Positions 18,064 to 27,976 of a stretch of 64,000 nucleotides of DNA are shown piece by piece; positions within the stretch are counted from its first letter, which is position 1; each line of letters begins with the position of its first letter. The notes beneath the pieces were generated by a model. It saw only the letters and a program-made list of their open reading frames with translations, had not been told where the DNA came from and did no database searches. The position numbers and the translations under genes were made by a program. The stretch is from Helicobacter trogontum (GTDB lineage: Bacteria > Campylobacterota > Campylobacteria > Campylobacterales > Helicobacteraceae): NCBI RefSeq assembly GCF_000765905.2, contig NZ_JRPL02000001.1, positions 124,001 to 188,000 on the forward strand. The letters run 5' to 3'.

Positions 18064-19082
18064 TAATAAAATCTCTTAATATATTTCTTATATAGATAAT
18101 AACCTGCAAAAAGCCAAATAAATGGTAATAATAAGCTTAATGCAGGAAAATTCATAGACAATATATACATGGCTAAAAGATAAAAGCTACCACTACCTAA
18201 TACATAAAAATATGCATAATTTTTATGGAATCTAGGATTTTTAATTCCAAAAAAGAGTATAAAAAATACACTAACAAGAGGAAATAAAGATGTGCAAAAA
18301 GACTGCGAGAATCTTTTTAATTGTTTATGATCCCCTTGAAATGCACTTGCCCAATATGTAATAACATTATATTCACTCTCTTGTGTGCTCTCAAGAAAGT
18401 TACGCACAACCATCTCTTTAAATTCTATTTTTTGTAAGAAGTCTTTATCACTAAAATATGCTTCTCCATCATATAATACAAGCTCTAAAATACCTTGTCG
18501 ATTTTCTATCTTGCCTGTCTTTGCGATAATAAAATTATCATTTATTTGTTCTGTTGTATTTGCGTATAAGACAAGCCCATAAAAAACATTTTTATCTTTA
18601 GAATCAACATATACAAGCCAATCACCAATCCTCTGCCCAAAATCACCAGGCTTCAAATCTATATTGATTTCATTTTTTTTTAAATTAATAAAATCTTTGT
18701 ATGCTTGTTTGGAATTTGGCGTCATTACAAAAGAAAACATGCAAAGCACAAAACTCACTAAAATACATAAAGGTAATAATATGCGTATAATATCTTTAGG
18801 ACTAACTCCAAGAGAAAAAAATACAAGCATTTCAGATTCATAAGAAAGCTTACTTAAACCTAAAATACACGCACTATAAAAAGTGAGAGCAATGACAAAA
18901 AAAGTATTTGCTGGAATACCATAGAGATATAACCACACTAAATCAATCATACCTAGTTTTACGCCATTTGTTAGCATAGCAATATTTAGTAGCAGAATAA
19001 TGGACGCAATAAAAAACAAAACAAAAAAGAAAGGGAAAAACATTTCACCAATGGCACGCATTATGTATTTTTTAAGCAACAT
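18063..19082 (-). CDS. LPS export permease, LptF/LptG family
   Basis: Inner-membrane permease of the YjgP/YjgQ family that passes LPS from the LptB ATPase towards LptC and LptA. It has about 340 residues with three N-terminal and three C-terminal membrane segments around a periplasmic beta domain (roughly residues 120-250). The stretch LSYESEMLVFFSLGVSPKDI is the conserved cytoplasmic coupling loop. I cannot tell LptF from LptG. The start is uncertain: an ATG at 19082 (MLLKKYI) fits the family N-terminus best, and one at 19091 is in frame. It overlaps the prepilin-peptidase-like gene upstream and truA downstream. Confidence 0.88.
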   Translation of the reverse strand: MLLKKYIMRAIGEMFFPFFFVLFFIASIILLLNIAMLTNGVKLGMIDLVWLYLYGIPANTFFVIALTFYSACILGLSKLSYESEMLVFFSLGVSPKDIIRILLPLCILVSFVLCMFSFVMTPNSKQAYKDFINLKKNEINIDLKPGDFGQRIGDWLVYVDSKDKNVFYGLVLYANTTEQINDNFIIAKTGKIENRQGILELVLYDGEAYFSDKDFLQKIEFKEMVVRNFLESTQESEYNVITYWASAFQGDHKQLKRFSQSFCTSLFPLVSVFFILFFGIKNPRFHKNYAYFYVLGSGSFYLLAMYILSMNFPALSLLLPFIWLFAGYYLYKKYIKRFY

Positions 19083-19896
19083 GATATACACTCACACATA
19101 AAAAACTAAGTGACAAAAAAGGGATAAAAGGAATTTGCAAATTTATTTTAGAATGTTTATTTTCAAATGTTTGTGAGTAATCTGGATGTTTTTGCATTTG
19201 CAAAGAAGTAGGGTTATTATCGCATGAATGAGTTGTTAGCATATCTTTGTCTTTGGAATCTAAAATAGGTATTTTTTTTCTTATTTGCCTCACTTTATAA
19301 TAATAAAAGAAAATACCCATCATAGACGCTAGGCATAATACCTCAAAAATAAAACTTATCTGATATAAAAAAAAAGATTCTAAAAGAATTGTAAGACTAG
19401 CAATAATCCATACATCGCCCTCACCTATATATTGTTTTCTTCCTACCAAATGCAACATAAAATACACCCCATATATAACACCCAAGACACTAAAAGGATA
19501 AGAATCATAATAATGATGTGTTAAATAATAGAGAATATTAGCACAAATAAAAAGAATGGCGAGTAATATATTTGGAACACGTTGTGTATAAAAATCAAGT
19601 ATGCTTAATATATGTAAAAGCATAAAACATATATAAGAGCAAACTATTAATACGATAGAATCTTGTATTCTGATGTCATAGATTATATGTAGATATTCTA
19701 TTGTTCCATAGGCACAATACATCCCTATAATGTATGCAAAGATTATATAAAAACAAATAAGTAAATAATGTAATGTCTTGCGTTTTAACATCTTATAAGA
19801 CATGCTAAGCTGAGTCATGAAAAATCCCAATACAACACGCCACAACAAAGAGCAAAATAATATGCTTACGCTTAGATATAAAATATTAGTAAGCAT
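19072..19896 (-). CDS. Prepilin peptidase-like protein (A24 family)
   Basis: Polytopic membrane protein of 274 residues. The two aspartates of A24 aspartic proteases are present: Asp101 in DFYTQRVPN and Asp161 in GEGD (YIGEGDVWI). The C-terminal IPFIPFLSLSF resembles the usual IPFGPFLALG of prepilin peptidases. The N-terminal zinc-binding cysteine domain of PilD is missing, as in shorter members. It should cleave the leaders of the pseudopilins at 10423-11388. AAGGAAAAAT precedes the ATG. It heads an operon with the LptF/G gene, truA and an unknown gene. Confidence 0.82.
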   Translation of the reverse strand: MLTNILYLSVSILFCSLLWRVVLGFFMTQLSMSYKMLKRKTLHYLLICFYIIFAYIIGMYCAYGTIEYLHIIYDIRIQDSIVLIVCSYICFMLLHILSILDFYTQRVPNILLAILFICANILYYLTHHYYDSYPFSVLGVIYGVYFMLHLVGRKQYIGEGDVWIIASLTILLESFFLYQISFIFEVLCLASMMGIFFYYYKVRQIRKKIPILDSKDKDMLTTHSCDNNPTSLQMQKHPDYSQTFENKHSKINLQIPFIPFLSLSFLCVSVYHVA

Positions 19897-20135
19897 ATTT
19901 TTCCTTTATAACCTTAGTTTGGAATGTAAAAAAAAGAGTTTTTACTTTTATATAAGTTTTAAAATGAGATATATAAACTCTACCTTTTAATCAGATATAT
20001 TTTCTTGATAACATCTAGCTTTTCTTGCAAATGATACAAAAAATTCACTTTAGAATTTGCATTTGAAAGTTTAAAGTGATTTAATCTTGCTTTTAAAAAC
20101 ATAAGTAAAACTTTTTTAAAGCTATATTTTCACAA

Positions 20136-22466
20136 TTAGACATCAAGATTCTTAACATCTCGTGCATGTTTTTGAATATATTGTCGTCTTGGCTCCACTT
20201 CATCACCCATAAAAATACTAAACATTTCATCAGCCATTTCATCATCCTCAATTTTTACTTGGATTAAAGTGCGATTTTGTGGTGACATAGTTGTCTCCCA
20301 TAACTCCTCTTTATTCATCTCGCCTAAGCCCTTATAGCGGCTAATATCACCTTTCTTTCTTGTGGCTTCCTCAATTTCTTCTAATCCTGTTATAATGTCT
20401 TTACCTTCTAAAAATTCAAGTTCTCTTTCAATGATTTTTTGATATATTCTTTTACATTCCTTAAAGTTCATATCATGAAAGAGATTACGTGTAATTTTTA
20501 TCTCTGTTATACCTAGATTTGTTTGTGCATTTAAAGTTATAGAAACTTCATCAATATGTTTTTTTAAAACATTATATTGTTTGCTTAAGAGATAAGATTC
20601 AATATTTTTAGACAGAGCTTCTAAATCATGTGTATCAAGCTCATTTTCCACCAAATATCGCAAGACATATTGCACACTATAGCGTCTTTCCAAATCATTG
20701 ATAAGCTGTCTATAATGTGCTATAATTTTTAGAATCTGCAACAGTTCATTATGTCCTATGCCTTTAAAATTAAAATGTTCAATGCCATTTTCTATAAGAA
20801 AATCGCTCAAAGCTTTATCGTCTTTAAGATAGACTTCTTTTTTATTGCGTTTATATTTATAAAGTGGTGGTTGGGCTATATAAATGTATCCACCTTGCAC
20901 TAATGGCTTAAAGTAGCGATAGAAAAATGTCATAAGAAGTGTTTGTATATGGCTACCATCAACATCTGCATCTGTCATGATGATAATTTTATGATAGCGT
21001 AATTTTTCTTCGTTGAACTCATCACCTATACCGCAACCAAAAGCAGTAATCATGTTTTTAATTTCTTCACTTTTTAAGATTGTATCAAGTCTTGATTTCT
21101 CAACATTTAAAATTTTACCTCGCAATGGTAATATCGCTTGAAATCTTCTGTCTCTGCCCTGCTTTGCTGATCCCCCCGCACTATCACCTTCTACAAGGTA
21201 AATTTCGCATTCACTTGGATCCTTGCTTTGGCAATCAGCAAATTTACCTGGCAGTGTAGAGACTGAAACTTTATTATCTTTTCGTGTAAGATCTCTTGCT
21301 CTCTTTGCTGCTTCTCTGCCTCTTGCTGCAATAAGTACTTTTTGCATAATCAGTTTTGCTTGACTAGGATTTTCTTCAAAAAATTTCGCCATTTTTTCAT
21401 AGGTAAGTTTTTGGACTATACCTTTTACAAAAGAGCTCCCTAATTTGCCTTTTGTTTGCCCTTCAAATTGTGGTTCCATGATTTTAGCAGCAATAATAGC
21501 TACTAACCCCTCCCTTACATCGTCGCCCAATACTTTTACATCCTTTTCTCTTGCATTAGCATTCGTTTCGATGTAATTTAAGATCGCACGACTAAGCCCT
21601 GCACGAAATCCAGCTTCATGTGTGCCACCATCTGGAGTTCTAATGTTATTTACAAAGCTTAAAACCTTTTCATCATAACCTTCATTATAGGCTAGGGCAA
21701 TTTCTATTTCAGAATCGTGTTCGTTTTCTGTGGCTTCAAAACTTAAAATTTGCGTAATTAAATTTTTCTTATTAATATCTTCTATAAATTGGCTTAAACC
21801 ACCTTCAAAATGAAAAGTAGTGTCGCTACCATCTCTTTCATCTTTAAATCTAATTTTTATACCATGTGTAAGGTATGCCATTTCTTTAAATCTGCGTGTA
21901 AGAATATTAGAATCAAATTCAGTTACTTCCATAATTTCTGGATCTGGAAAAAATTCAATAGTTGTACCGTGTTTTTTTGTTTCTCCAATGATTTCTAAAT
22001 CAGTAACTGGAATCCCCTTTTCAAATTCTTGCCTATAAATTTTATTATTTTTGTGAATTGTCATAATAAGCTTGCAAGAAAGAGCATTAACAACGCTTAC
22101 TCCAACACCATGCAGACCACCTGATACCTTATAAGTATCTTTATCAAATTTACCGCCTGCATGCAAAACGGTTAAAACAACTGTTGCAGCTGGTATATTT
22201 TCAGTTGGGTGTATGTCAACTGGTATTCCTCTACCATCATCTTCGATAATAGCACTGCCTTTGTCCGTAATTGTTATTTTAATATTTTTACAATACCCCG
22301 CCATTGCTTCATCTATAGAGTTATCTACTACTTCATAGATCATGTGATGCAATCCATTTGTATTGGTATCGCCAATATACATACCTGGTCGTTTTCTGAC
22401 TGCTTCTAGTCCTTTTAAAACTTTGATATTATCTGCTAAGTATTCTTTTTTTATATTATTTTCCAT
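20136..22466 (-). CDS. gyrB: DNA gyrase subunit B
   Basis: ATPase and TOPRIM subunit of gyrase, which introduces negative supercoils. The GHKL ATPase domain begins near KGLEAVRKRPGMYIGDT and has EVVDNSIDEA and GRGIPVDIHP. The TOPRIM motifs are EGDSAGGSAKQGRDR and MTDADVDGSHI. The C-terminus has YKGLGEMNKEELWETTM. The 776 residues are normal for campylobacterial GyrB. AAGGAAAA precedes the ATG. It is 16 bases downstream of dnaN, giving dnaA-dnaN-gyrB, an order not kept in H. pylori. Confidence 0.98.
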   Translation of the reverse strand: MENNIKKEYLADNIKVLKGLEAVRKRPGMYIGDTNTNGLHHMIYEVVDNSIDEAMAGYCKNIKITITDKGSAIIEDDGRGIPVDIHPTENIPAATVVLTVLHAGGKFDKDTYKVSGGLHGVGVSVVNALSCKLIMTIHKNNKIYRQEFEKGIPVTDLEIIGETKKHGTTIEFFPDPEIMEVTEFDSNILTRRFKEMAYLTHGIKIRFKDERDGSDTTFHFEGGLSQFIEDINKKNLITQILSFEATENEHDSEIEIALAYNEGYDEKVLSFVNNIRTPDGGTHEAGFRAGLSRAILNYIETNANAREKDVKVLGDDVREGLVAIIAAKIMEPQFEGQTKGKLGSSFVKGIVQKLTYEKMAKFFEENPSQAKLIMQKVLIAARGREAAKRARDLTRKDNKVSVSTLPGKFADCQSKDPSECEIYLVEGDSAGGSAKQGRDRRFQAILPLRGKILNVEKSRLDTILKSEEIKNMITAFGCGIGDEFNEEKLRYHKIIIMTDADVDGSHIQTLLMTFFYRYFKPLVQGGYIYIAQPPLYKYKRNKKEVYLKDDKALSDFLIENGIEHFNFKGIGHNELLQILKIIAHYRQLINDLERRYSVQYVLRYLVENELDTHDLEALSKNIESYLLSKQYNVLKKHIDEVSITLNAQTNLGITEIKITRNLFHDMNFKECKRIYQKIIERELEFLEGKDIITGLEEIEEATRKKGDISRYKGLGEMNKEELWETTMSPQNRTLIQVKIEDDEMADEMFSIFMGDEVEPRRQYIQKHARDVKNLDV

Positions 22467-22482
22467 TATTTTCCTTTCTTTT

Positions 22483-23601
22483 TTAGAGAATTTGAGGCAT
22501 TATAACTTCTTCAAAATCTTTAGTAATTATAAAAATTGGTTTATATGGATCATCGATAATTAGTTCGAATTCTTCTTGTTTAATATTACTGATACACTCC
22601 AATAAGTGTCTATTAACAAGTCCAATCGTAATTGTTTCGGTTTTGTGATTTTCAATATCATTGATTGTTACTGAAGCACTTGCACCATTCATACCTTCTA
22701 ACGTTTCAAAAATAATTTTATTGGTTTCAAAAGTAACTTTTACTCTTTGACATATAGCATTCATTTGATTAAGAGTTTTTAAGATTTTTTCTTTACTGAT
22801 TTGTATAGCAGGTGTTTGTGGTTTGTTTGAGATAATGCTTTTAAAATCTGGAAAGTTAGCATTTATGAGTTTTGCGTAAAATTCCACATCTTCATTTACA
22901 AAACATATTGTCTCAATTTTATTGCTATCTTGCATTGGTTTAACATATAACTCACAATCTGTTGAGAATAGTTTTAAAATTTCTTGTAGTGTTTTTTTGG
23001 GTATTATACTGATAAAGTCTTTATTGCATTCTGTTTGTTTTTGTATATATCCTAGTCGTTTTGAATCTGTTGCTGCGATGTTTATTTGGTTGTCTTTGAT
23101 TTCAAAAAGAATGCCTTGCATAGCAATATTAAAGCTTTCTTTATCATTACAGCAGTGCATAATTTTTTTTAAGGATTGCAATAAAAAATTATTATTAATA
23201 TTTACTGCTTGGAAATCTTGTTGTTCATTTTTGTAGTCTTGGCTAAATGGGAGGTCATTGATTTCAAATATTGGAATCTTAAATACAGAAGCTTTATTTT
23301 GTTTAATATAGAGATTTTCGTTATCTTGTTCAATAATTACTTCTGTGTCATTTAATCCTTTTATGAAGTTACCTATTGCTTCACCATTAACCGCGCATTT
23401 TATTTCACCTTGTATTGAGTTTGTTTTAAGTGTTGTGCGTATATAAATTTCATGATCTGTTGCTTTAAGGATAAGTTTATTATCAGTTGTTTCTAGAGAT
23501 ATGTTTGCAGTAATATCTATTACATTCTTCTTATTTATAGCAGATTGCATATTAGTGATGGCTTGATCTAATTTGCTTTTATCAATACTTATTATGTTCA
23601 T
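22483..23601 (-). CDS. dnaN: DNA polymerase III beta subunit (sliding clamp)
   Basis: Ring clamp that tethers DNA polymerase III to DNA. The 372 residues comprise the expected three clamp domains. Recognisable segments are the N-terminal KSKLDQAITNMQSAINKKN, the middle AATDSKRLGYIQKQ, and the end IIDDPYKPIFIIT and EEVIMPQIL, where the usual terminal PMRL is replaced. GGAGAGATAT precedes the ATG. It lies between dnaA and gyrB, and the 215-base dnaA-dnaN spacer carries two DnaA-box-like sites. Confidence 0.94.
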   Translation of the reverse strand: MNIISIDKSKLDQAITNMQSAINKKNVIDITANISLETTDNKLILKATDHEIYIRTTLKTNSIQGEIKCAVNGEAIGNFIKGLNDTEVIIEQDNENLYIKQNKASVFKIPIFEINDLPFSQDYKNEQQDFQAVNINNNFLLQSLKKIMHCCNDKESFNIAMQGILFEIKDNQINIAATDSKRLGYIQKQTECNKDFISIIPKKTLQEILKLFSTDCELYVKPMQDSNKIETICFVNEDVEFYAKLINANFPDFKSIISNKPQTPAIQISKEKILKTLNQMNAICQRVKVTFETNKIIFETLEGMNGASASVTINDIENHKTETITIGLVNRHLLECISNIKQEEFELIIDDPYKPIFIITKDFEEVIMPQIL

Positions 23602-23660
23602 ATATCTCTCCTTTATTATTAATAGTAAAGTTAGTTGTTGTAGTAGTGTGCTTGAATAAT

Positions 23661-23738
23661 GTGAATAAAGAGTTTTTTGCTTTTTTAAAGCGTTATTTAG
23701 GTGATTTTACGTAATTATCTTTTGTCTTTTTTATTCAC
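23661..23738. other. Two facing DnaA-box-like octamers between dnaA and dnaN
   Basis: GTGAATAA at 23661-23668 and TTATTCAC at 23731-23738 are identical 8-mers in opposite orientation, close to the H. pylori DnaA-box core (T-C/T-ATTCAC) as I remember it. They may form the second half of a bipartite origin, like oriC2 of H. pylori, or serve dnaN regulation. Confidence 0.5.
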
Positions 23739-23816
23739 ATTTAATTCATTTTTAGGACACAAACAAGGTATGTAGTATAACAAAAATATACTTGGAAGTA
23801 GCTTTAATTTGTTTGT

Positions 23817-25142
23817 TTATTGTACATTTTGTTTGAGTTTTGATAGTAGGTTTTGCACCTCGATTTTTAGTGCATTATCTTTTTCCATTTCCTGTTTAAT
23901 TGATTTTATTTGTTTACTTACTGCACTATGATCTTTAAGATTTAGTTCTGTTGCAATGTATGGAAAAGTTGTGTTGATTGCTTCTCTTGCAATATAGGTT
24001 ACTATTTTTCTTGCTTTTGCGATGATCTTTTTACCTCTGGTTTTGTTTTTTATCTCACTTGGTTTGATATTGTATTCTTTTGCTATAAGATTAACCACAT
24101 CATCAAAGTTTGTGGTTTTTGCCTCTATTTCTCTATCTTTGAGAATATTTTGCACTATATCAAGTGTTATTGGTATGTTCATAATTGACATGTTGCCATA
24201 TATATCAATGATTGTACCTTCTATTTCTCGTATATTATCATGTAGTTGGGTTGCAATGAAATTGATTATAGTTTGATCAAGGGTAATGTTATTTAGGGCA
24301 CATTTTTGTTTAATAATATTTATTTTCATCTCAAGCTCTGGAGATTCTATTTTTGTCATCATTCCTCCTGCAAAGCGAGATTTCAATCTTTTTTCAAGTT
24401 TATCTATAAATTTTGGTGCTTTATCGCTTGTCATTACAATTTGCCCACCATTTTGGACGATAATGTTAAAAGTGTTAAAGAATTCTTCTTGAAATTTTTC
24501 TGTGTTTGATAAAAATTGTACATCATCAATGAGCAAATAATCACATGTTCGGAATCTTTCTCTAAAATGTTGCATTGTATTATTTTGGACTCTTAATCTG
24601 TATTCGTTAAACATGTTTTCTGCGGTTATGTATATAATGTTTGCATTTGGCAACCTTTCATATACGGCATTACAAATAGCATTTAATAGATGTGTTTTTC
24701 CTAACCCAGTATTACCATAGATTAAGAGAGGATTCCATTTAGCTTGATTTTTTGAGATTTCTTTTGCAGTTTCAAAGGCAAATCGATTACATTCTCCAAC
24801 AATAAAGTTCTTAAATGAAGCATATTCATTTCTAAAAGTTTGATTATTTGAAATAATATATTTTTTACTTTTATTATTCTCTGTATTTATTTTATTTTGT
24901 TTATTATTCGCAATAAAATCTATCTTTATTTTTTCTTCTGCTTTGACTTTTAGAATCTTTAATATTAAATCTGTGTATTTATTTTTTGCCCAGTTTGCTA
25001 TAAAAATGTTTGGTGTTGTAAAAATAAGATGATTGGGAGTTGAATTTATAGAATCAAAAGAAATTTGACTTATGTATTGTTGATATTCTTTTTGTGGTAT
25101 CTCATATTGTAATTGTTCAAGTAAAGCATTCATATCATTCAT
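23817..25142 (-). CDS. dnaA: Chromosomal replication initiator DnaA
   Basis: AAA+ protein that opens the origin. Domain III has Walker A GNTGLGKTHLLNAI, Walker B YLLIDDVQFL and KLEKRLKSRFAGGM (sensor region). Domain IV, which binds DnaA boxes, ends with LKDHSAVSKQI, a variant of the DHSTV signature. I chose the ATG at 25142 (441 residues) because AAGGA lies five bases upstream; an earlier in-frame start at 25163 lacks this and falls in the origin-like spacer. It is first in dnaA-dnaN-gyrB. Confidence 0.97.
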   Translation of the reverse strand: MNDMNALLEQLQYEIPQKEYQQYISQISFDSINSTPNHLIFTTPNIFIANWAKNKYTDLILKILKVKAEEKIKIDFIANNKQNKINTENNKSKKYIISNNQTFRNEYASFKNFIVGECNRFAFETAKEISKNQAKWNPLLIYGNTGLGKTHLLNAICNAVYERLPNANIIYITAENMFNEYRLRVQNNTMQHFRERFRTCDYLLIDDVQFLSNTEKFQEEFFNTFNIIVQNGGQIVMTSDKAPKFIDKLEKRLKSRFAGGMMTKIESPELEMKINIIKQKCALNNITLDQTIINFIATQLHDNIREIEGTIIDIYGNMSIMNIPITLDIVQNILKDREIEAKTTNFDDVVNLIAKEYNIKPSEIKNKTRGKKIIAKARKIVTYIAREAINTTFPYIATELNLKDHSAVSKQIKSIKQEMEKDNALKIEVQNLLSKLKQNVQ

Positions 25143-25274
25143 ATTTGTCCTTAATATATTCACTATAGAATTTTTTAATACATTATAATTTTAGTGAATT
25201 AAACTTATATTCACGTATTATACATGAAAATTAAGTGAAAGTTAAGTGAAAATATCATGAATATGATGTGAATT
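25143..25274. other. Candidate replication origin upstream of dnaA
   Basis: Very AT-rich spacer between dnaA and bioF with six TTCAC/GTGAA cores: 25159-25163, 25194-25198, 25210-25214, 25235-25239, 25246-25250 and 25268-25272. Two are the same octamer ATATTCAC (25156-25163 and 25207-25214). This density next to dnaA fits a DnaA-box cluster and melting region. The last site touches the bioF stop. No cumulative skew could be computed. Confidence 0.6.
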
Positions 25275-26430
25275 AAAATTTATTCATATTCAATATGGAA
25301 GCAAGATTTATCATCATTTCTTCTTGCATATTGCTTGTAAGTGAGATTCTAATCCTTGCTGTATTTGGCGGTACACTTGGAGTTTTAATCGCAGGAGCAA
25401 AGAAACAAGCATTATTAAGCTTGTTGGCTAGTAAAAGTGCATTTTCGTTTGTATGGACTATTACGGATAAGATTTGTGCCTCCCCCATTAATTTTATATT
25501 ATAGTTTAAACACTCTTGGCGTAATAATTTGCTCAAATGCATTAAATGATCCCGTCTTTTTTGCATATATTGAAGCTTTTGAAAAATAAAGAGATTCCAT
25601 GCTGCATTTATTGGAGGAATGGCAGTTGAATAAATAAAACCTCTAGATTTATTTATAAAGAAATCTCTAAAATGAGGCAAACAAAGCATACTCGCACCAA
25701 AAGAACCGATAGCTTTACCAAAGGTATAAACTAAAAAATCAATAGAATCAGCATATCCTAAATGATTAGCCAAACCCAAGCCATTTTCGCTAAATACACC
25801 AACGCTATGAGCTTCATCAAGATACAGCATAACATTGTTATATTGCTTTTTAAAAGCACAAAGAGATTGCAAGGGGGCTAGATCGCCATCCATACTAAAA
25901 AGTCCTTCAGTTACGATAATAATATTATCATATTGCGTGTGTGTTTTCTCTAGAATATTGGCAAGTGATTCCATATCATTGTGCGTATATCGCATAAATC
26001 TTTTTCCACCAAGTCGCAAGCCATCAATAATGCTTGCATGGGCAAGTTTATCTACAATAAACAATACATTATTAAATTCGCTTAAGGCTTGCATGCAGGA
26101 GACATTAAGATGATAACCACTATTAAAGAGAAGACAAGCTTTATTATTAAAATGTGAGGCAATATAGTCTTCAAGTTGCGTAAAAACTTCATAATTTCCA
26201 CTTAAGCTACGCGATGAAGTACTACCTAGAAGTAGATACTCTTTATCTATCGTATCAAAGAATTCTTGTTTTAATTGCGTATCAGTAGCAACACCTAAAT
26301 AATCATTGCTAGATAGGTTTAACATTCTTTTATTGTCTTTAATAATGAAGATTCCATCATGTTTTATATTTTGTAGTGCGCGTAGATTATTATCCTTTTC
26401 TAATGCTTGTAAAATTGCTGTAGCTTGCAT
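25273..26430 (-). CDS. bioF: 8-amino-7-oxononanoate synthase
   Basis: PLP enzyme of the alpha-oxoamine synthase family that condenses pimeloyl thioester with L-alanine in biotin synthesis. The PLP Lys is in YTFGKAIGSFGASM, the Asp-Glu-Ala-His motif in MLYLDEAHSVGVF, and the active-site loop in SSNDYLGVATD. The 385 residues are normal. Glycine C-acetyltransferase is a close relative, but bioA next door settles the biotin role. AAAGGAACATAAA precedes the ATG. It is divergent from bioA across a 109-base spacer that must hold both promoters. Confidence 0.92.
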   Translation of the reverse strand: MQATAILQALEKDNNLRALQNIKHDGIFIIKDNKRMLNLSSNDYLGVATDTQLKQEFFDTIDKEYLLLGSTSSRSLSGNYEVFTQLEDYIASHFNNKACLLFNSGYHLNVSCMQALSEFNNVLFIVDKLAHASIIDGLRLGGKRFMRYTHNDMESLANILEKTHTQYDNIIIVTEGLFSMDGDLAPLQSLCAFKKQYNNVMLYLDEAHSVGVFSENGLGLANHLGYADSIDFLVYTFGKAIGSFGASMLCLPHFRDFFINKSRGFIYSTAIPPINAAWNLFIFQKLQYMQKRRDHLMHLSKLLRQECLNYNIKLMGEAQILSVIVHTNENALLLANKLNNACFFAPAIKTPSVPPNTARIRISLTSNMQEEMMINLASILNMNKF

Positions 26431-26539
26431 TTTATGTTCCTTTTGTGTGAAATCTTATTTGTAATAACATTGCAAAATAAGTGATTTTTAGTTACTATTG
26501 TACTGAAAAATAGCTAGTTTTAATCAAAAAGGCTTTATT

Positions 26540-27835
26540 ATGCAAGGAAACATTCAAACGCACCTAGCAACACTTGATTTAGCACATATTTGGCATCCGT
26601 GTACGCAAATGAAAGACCATGAAAGACTCCCTATCATTCCTATCAAGAAAGCAAAAGGCATTTATTTATATGACTTTAATGATAGAGGCTATATTGATTG
26701 TGTGAGTAGCTGGTGGGTTAATCTTTTTGGACATTGCAATGATTATATTAATGCAGCTGTAAAGTCACAGCTTGATAATTTGGAACATGTAATTTTAGCT
26801 GGATTTAGTCATGAACCAATTATTACGTTATCAAAGCGACTTTGTGAAATGTTGCCGCAACCACTCAATAAATGTTTTTATGCTGATAATGGTTCATCTG
26901 CCATTGAAGTTGCATTAAAGATGAGTTTCCATTATTTTCGTAATCTTAAGGAAAATCGCAATCTCTTCCTTTCTTTGAGCAACTCATATCATGGAGAAAC
27001 AATAGGCACCTTGAGTGTTGGGGATGTTTCCTTATATAAAGAAACATATGCACCTATTTTGTTAAAAACTTTACGCACAGATGTCCCAACAACGCAATTT
27101 GGTGATTATGCCAATGCTTTAGAAAATTTGGAAACAAAACTAAAAGAGCATGGAGAAAAAATTTGTGCTTTTATCCTTGAGCCACTCATTCAGTGTGCTG
27201 GCAATATGCACATGTATAATAAGGAATATATTAAAGAAGCAGTAAAATTATGTAAAAAGTATGGAATTCAGATTATTTTTGATGAGATTGCAGTTGGCTT
27301 TGGTCGCACAGGAAGCATGTTTGCGTTGGAGCAATGTGATGTTGTGCCAGATTATTTATGTTTGTCAAAGGGAATTAGTGGTGGTTATATGCCTCTTTCA
27401 GTTGTAATTACTTCAGATTCTATATATGATGTTTTTTATGCACCATATAGCACTTATAAGGCATTCTTGCATTCACACAGTTACACAGGAAATACACTTG
27501 CATGTGCAGCAGCAAATGCAGTGCTTGATATTTTTCAACATGATAATATTATTGAAAAGAATAAACAATTAAGCCTATTTATGCAAAAAGAGTTCGAGGT
27601 TTTAAGAGAATCTCATAGAGTTATGAATATGCGAATATGCGGTATGGTTGTAGCTTTTGAAGTTATGACAGAAAAAGAACGTCCAAATATATTGATTTTT
27701 GAAGAAGGATTAAAAAGGGGACTATTATTGCGTCCACTTGGTAATACAATATATTTTATGCCTCCTTATATTATCACGCAAGATTCTATAAGCCATGTTG
27801 TGAAATCTTTAAAAGAAATTATTGAATTATTGTAA
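26540..27835 (+). CDS. bioA: Adenosylmethionine--8-amino-7-oxononanoate aminotransferase
   Basis: Class III aminotransferase that makes 7,8-diaminopelargonic acid, the step after BioF. It starts with [12 protein letters not shown] and has [14 protein letters not shown], both diagnostic of BioA. The PLP Lys is in [15 protein letters not shown], and [16 protein letters not shown] is the usual metal-like loop region of class III enzymes. The 431 residues are normal. AAGG lies seven bases before the ATG. It is divergent from bioF; bioB and bioD are not in the window. Confidence 0.96.
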   Translation: MQGNIQTHLATLDLAHIWHPCTQMKDHERLPIIPIKKAKGIYLYDFNDRGYIDCVSSWWVNLFGHCNDYINAAVKSQLDNLEHVILAGFSHEPIITLSKRLCEMLPQPLNKCFYADNGSSAIEVALKMSFHYFRNLKENRNLFLSLSNSYHGETIGTLSVGDVSLYKETYAPILLKTLRTDVPTTQFGDYANALENLETKLKEHGEKICAFILEPLIQCAGNMHMYNKEYIKEAVKLCKKYGIQIIFDEIAVGFGRTGSMFALEQCDVVPDYLCLSKGISGGYMPLSVVITSDSIYDVFYAPYSTYKAFLHSHSYTGNTLACAAANAVLDIFQHDNIIEKNKQLSLFMQKEFEVLRESHRVMNMRICGMVVAFEVMTEKERPNILIFEEGLKRGLLLRPLGNTIYFMPPYIITQDSISHVVKSLKEIIELL

Positions 27836-27939
27836 GAATAAAAGGTATGCTTATTTGGATTTCTTACATATATTAATAAATGGAGCAACTTTTGCTTGAC
27901 AATAGGCAGTATCCAAAAATTATATAGTTAAAACTATGC

Positions 27940-27945
27940 TATAAT
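27940..27945 (+). promoter_or_regulatory. Probable -10 element of the pilM-like operon
   Basis: TATAAT, 31 bases before the GTG start of the PilM-like gene, following the end of bioA by about 100 bases. Confidence 0.5.
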
Positions 27946-27976
27946 GCTGGAAAATTGAATAGATAAGGTTTTTATT

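Noticed and set aside
25143-25274. CRISPR array or other repeat array
   Set aside because: The repeated TTCAC/GTGAA cores are only five bases with uneven spacing, which fits DnaA boxes, not CRISPR; no CRISPR array was seen in the window.
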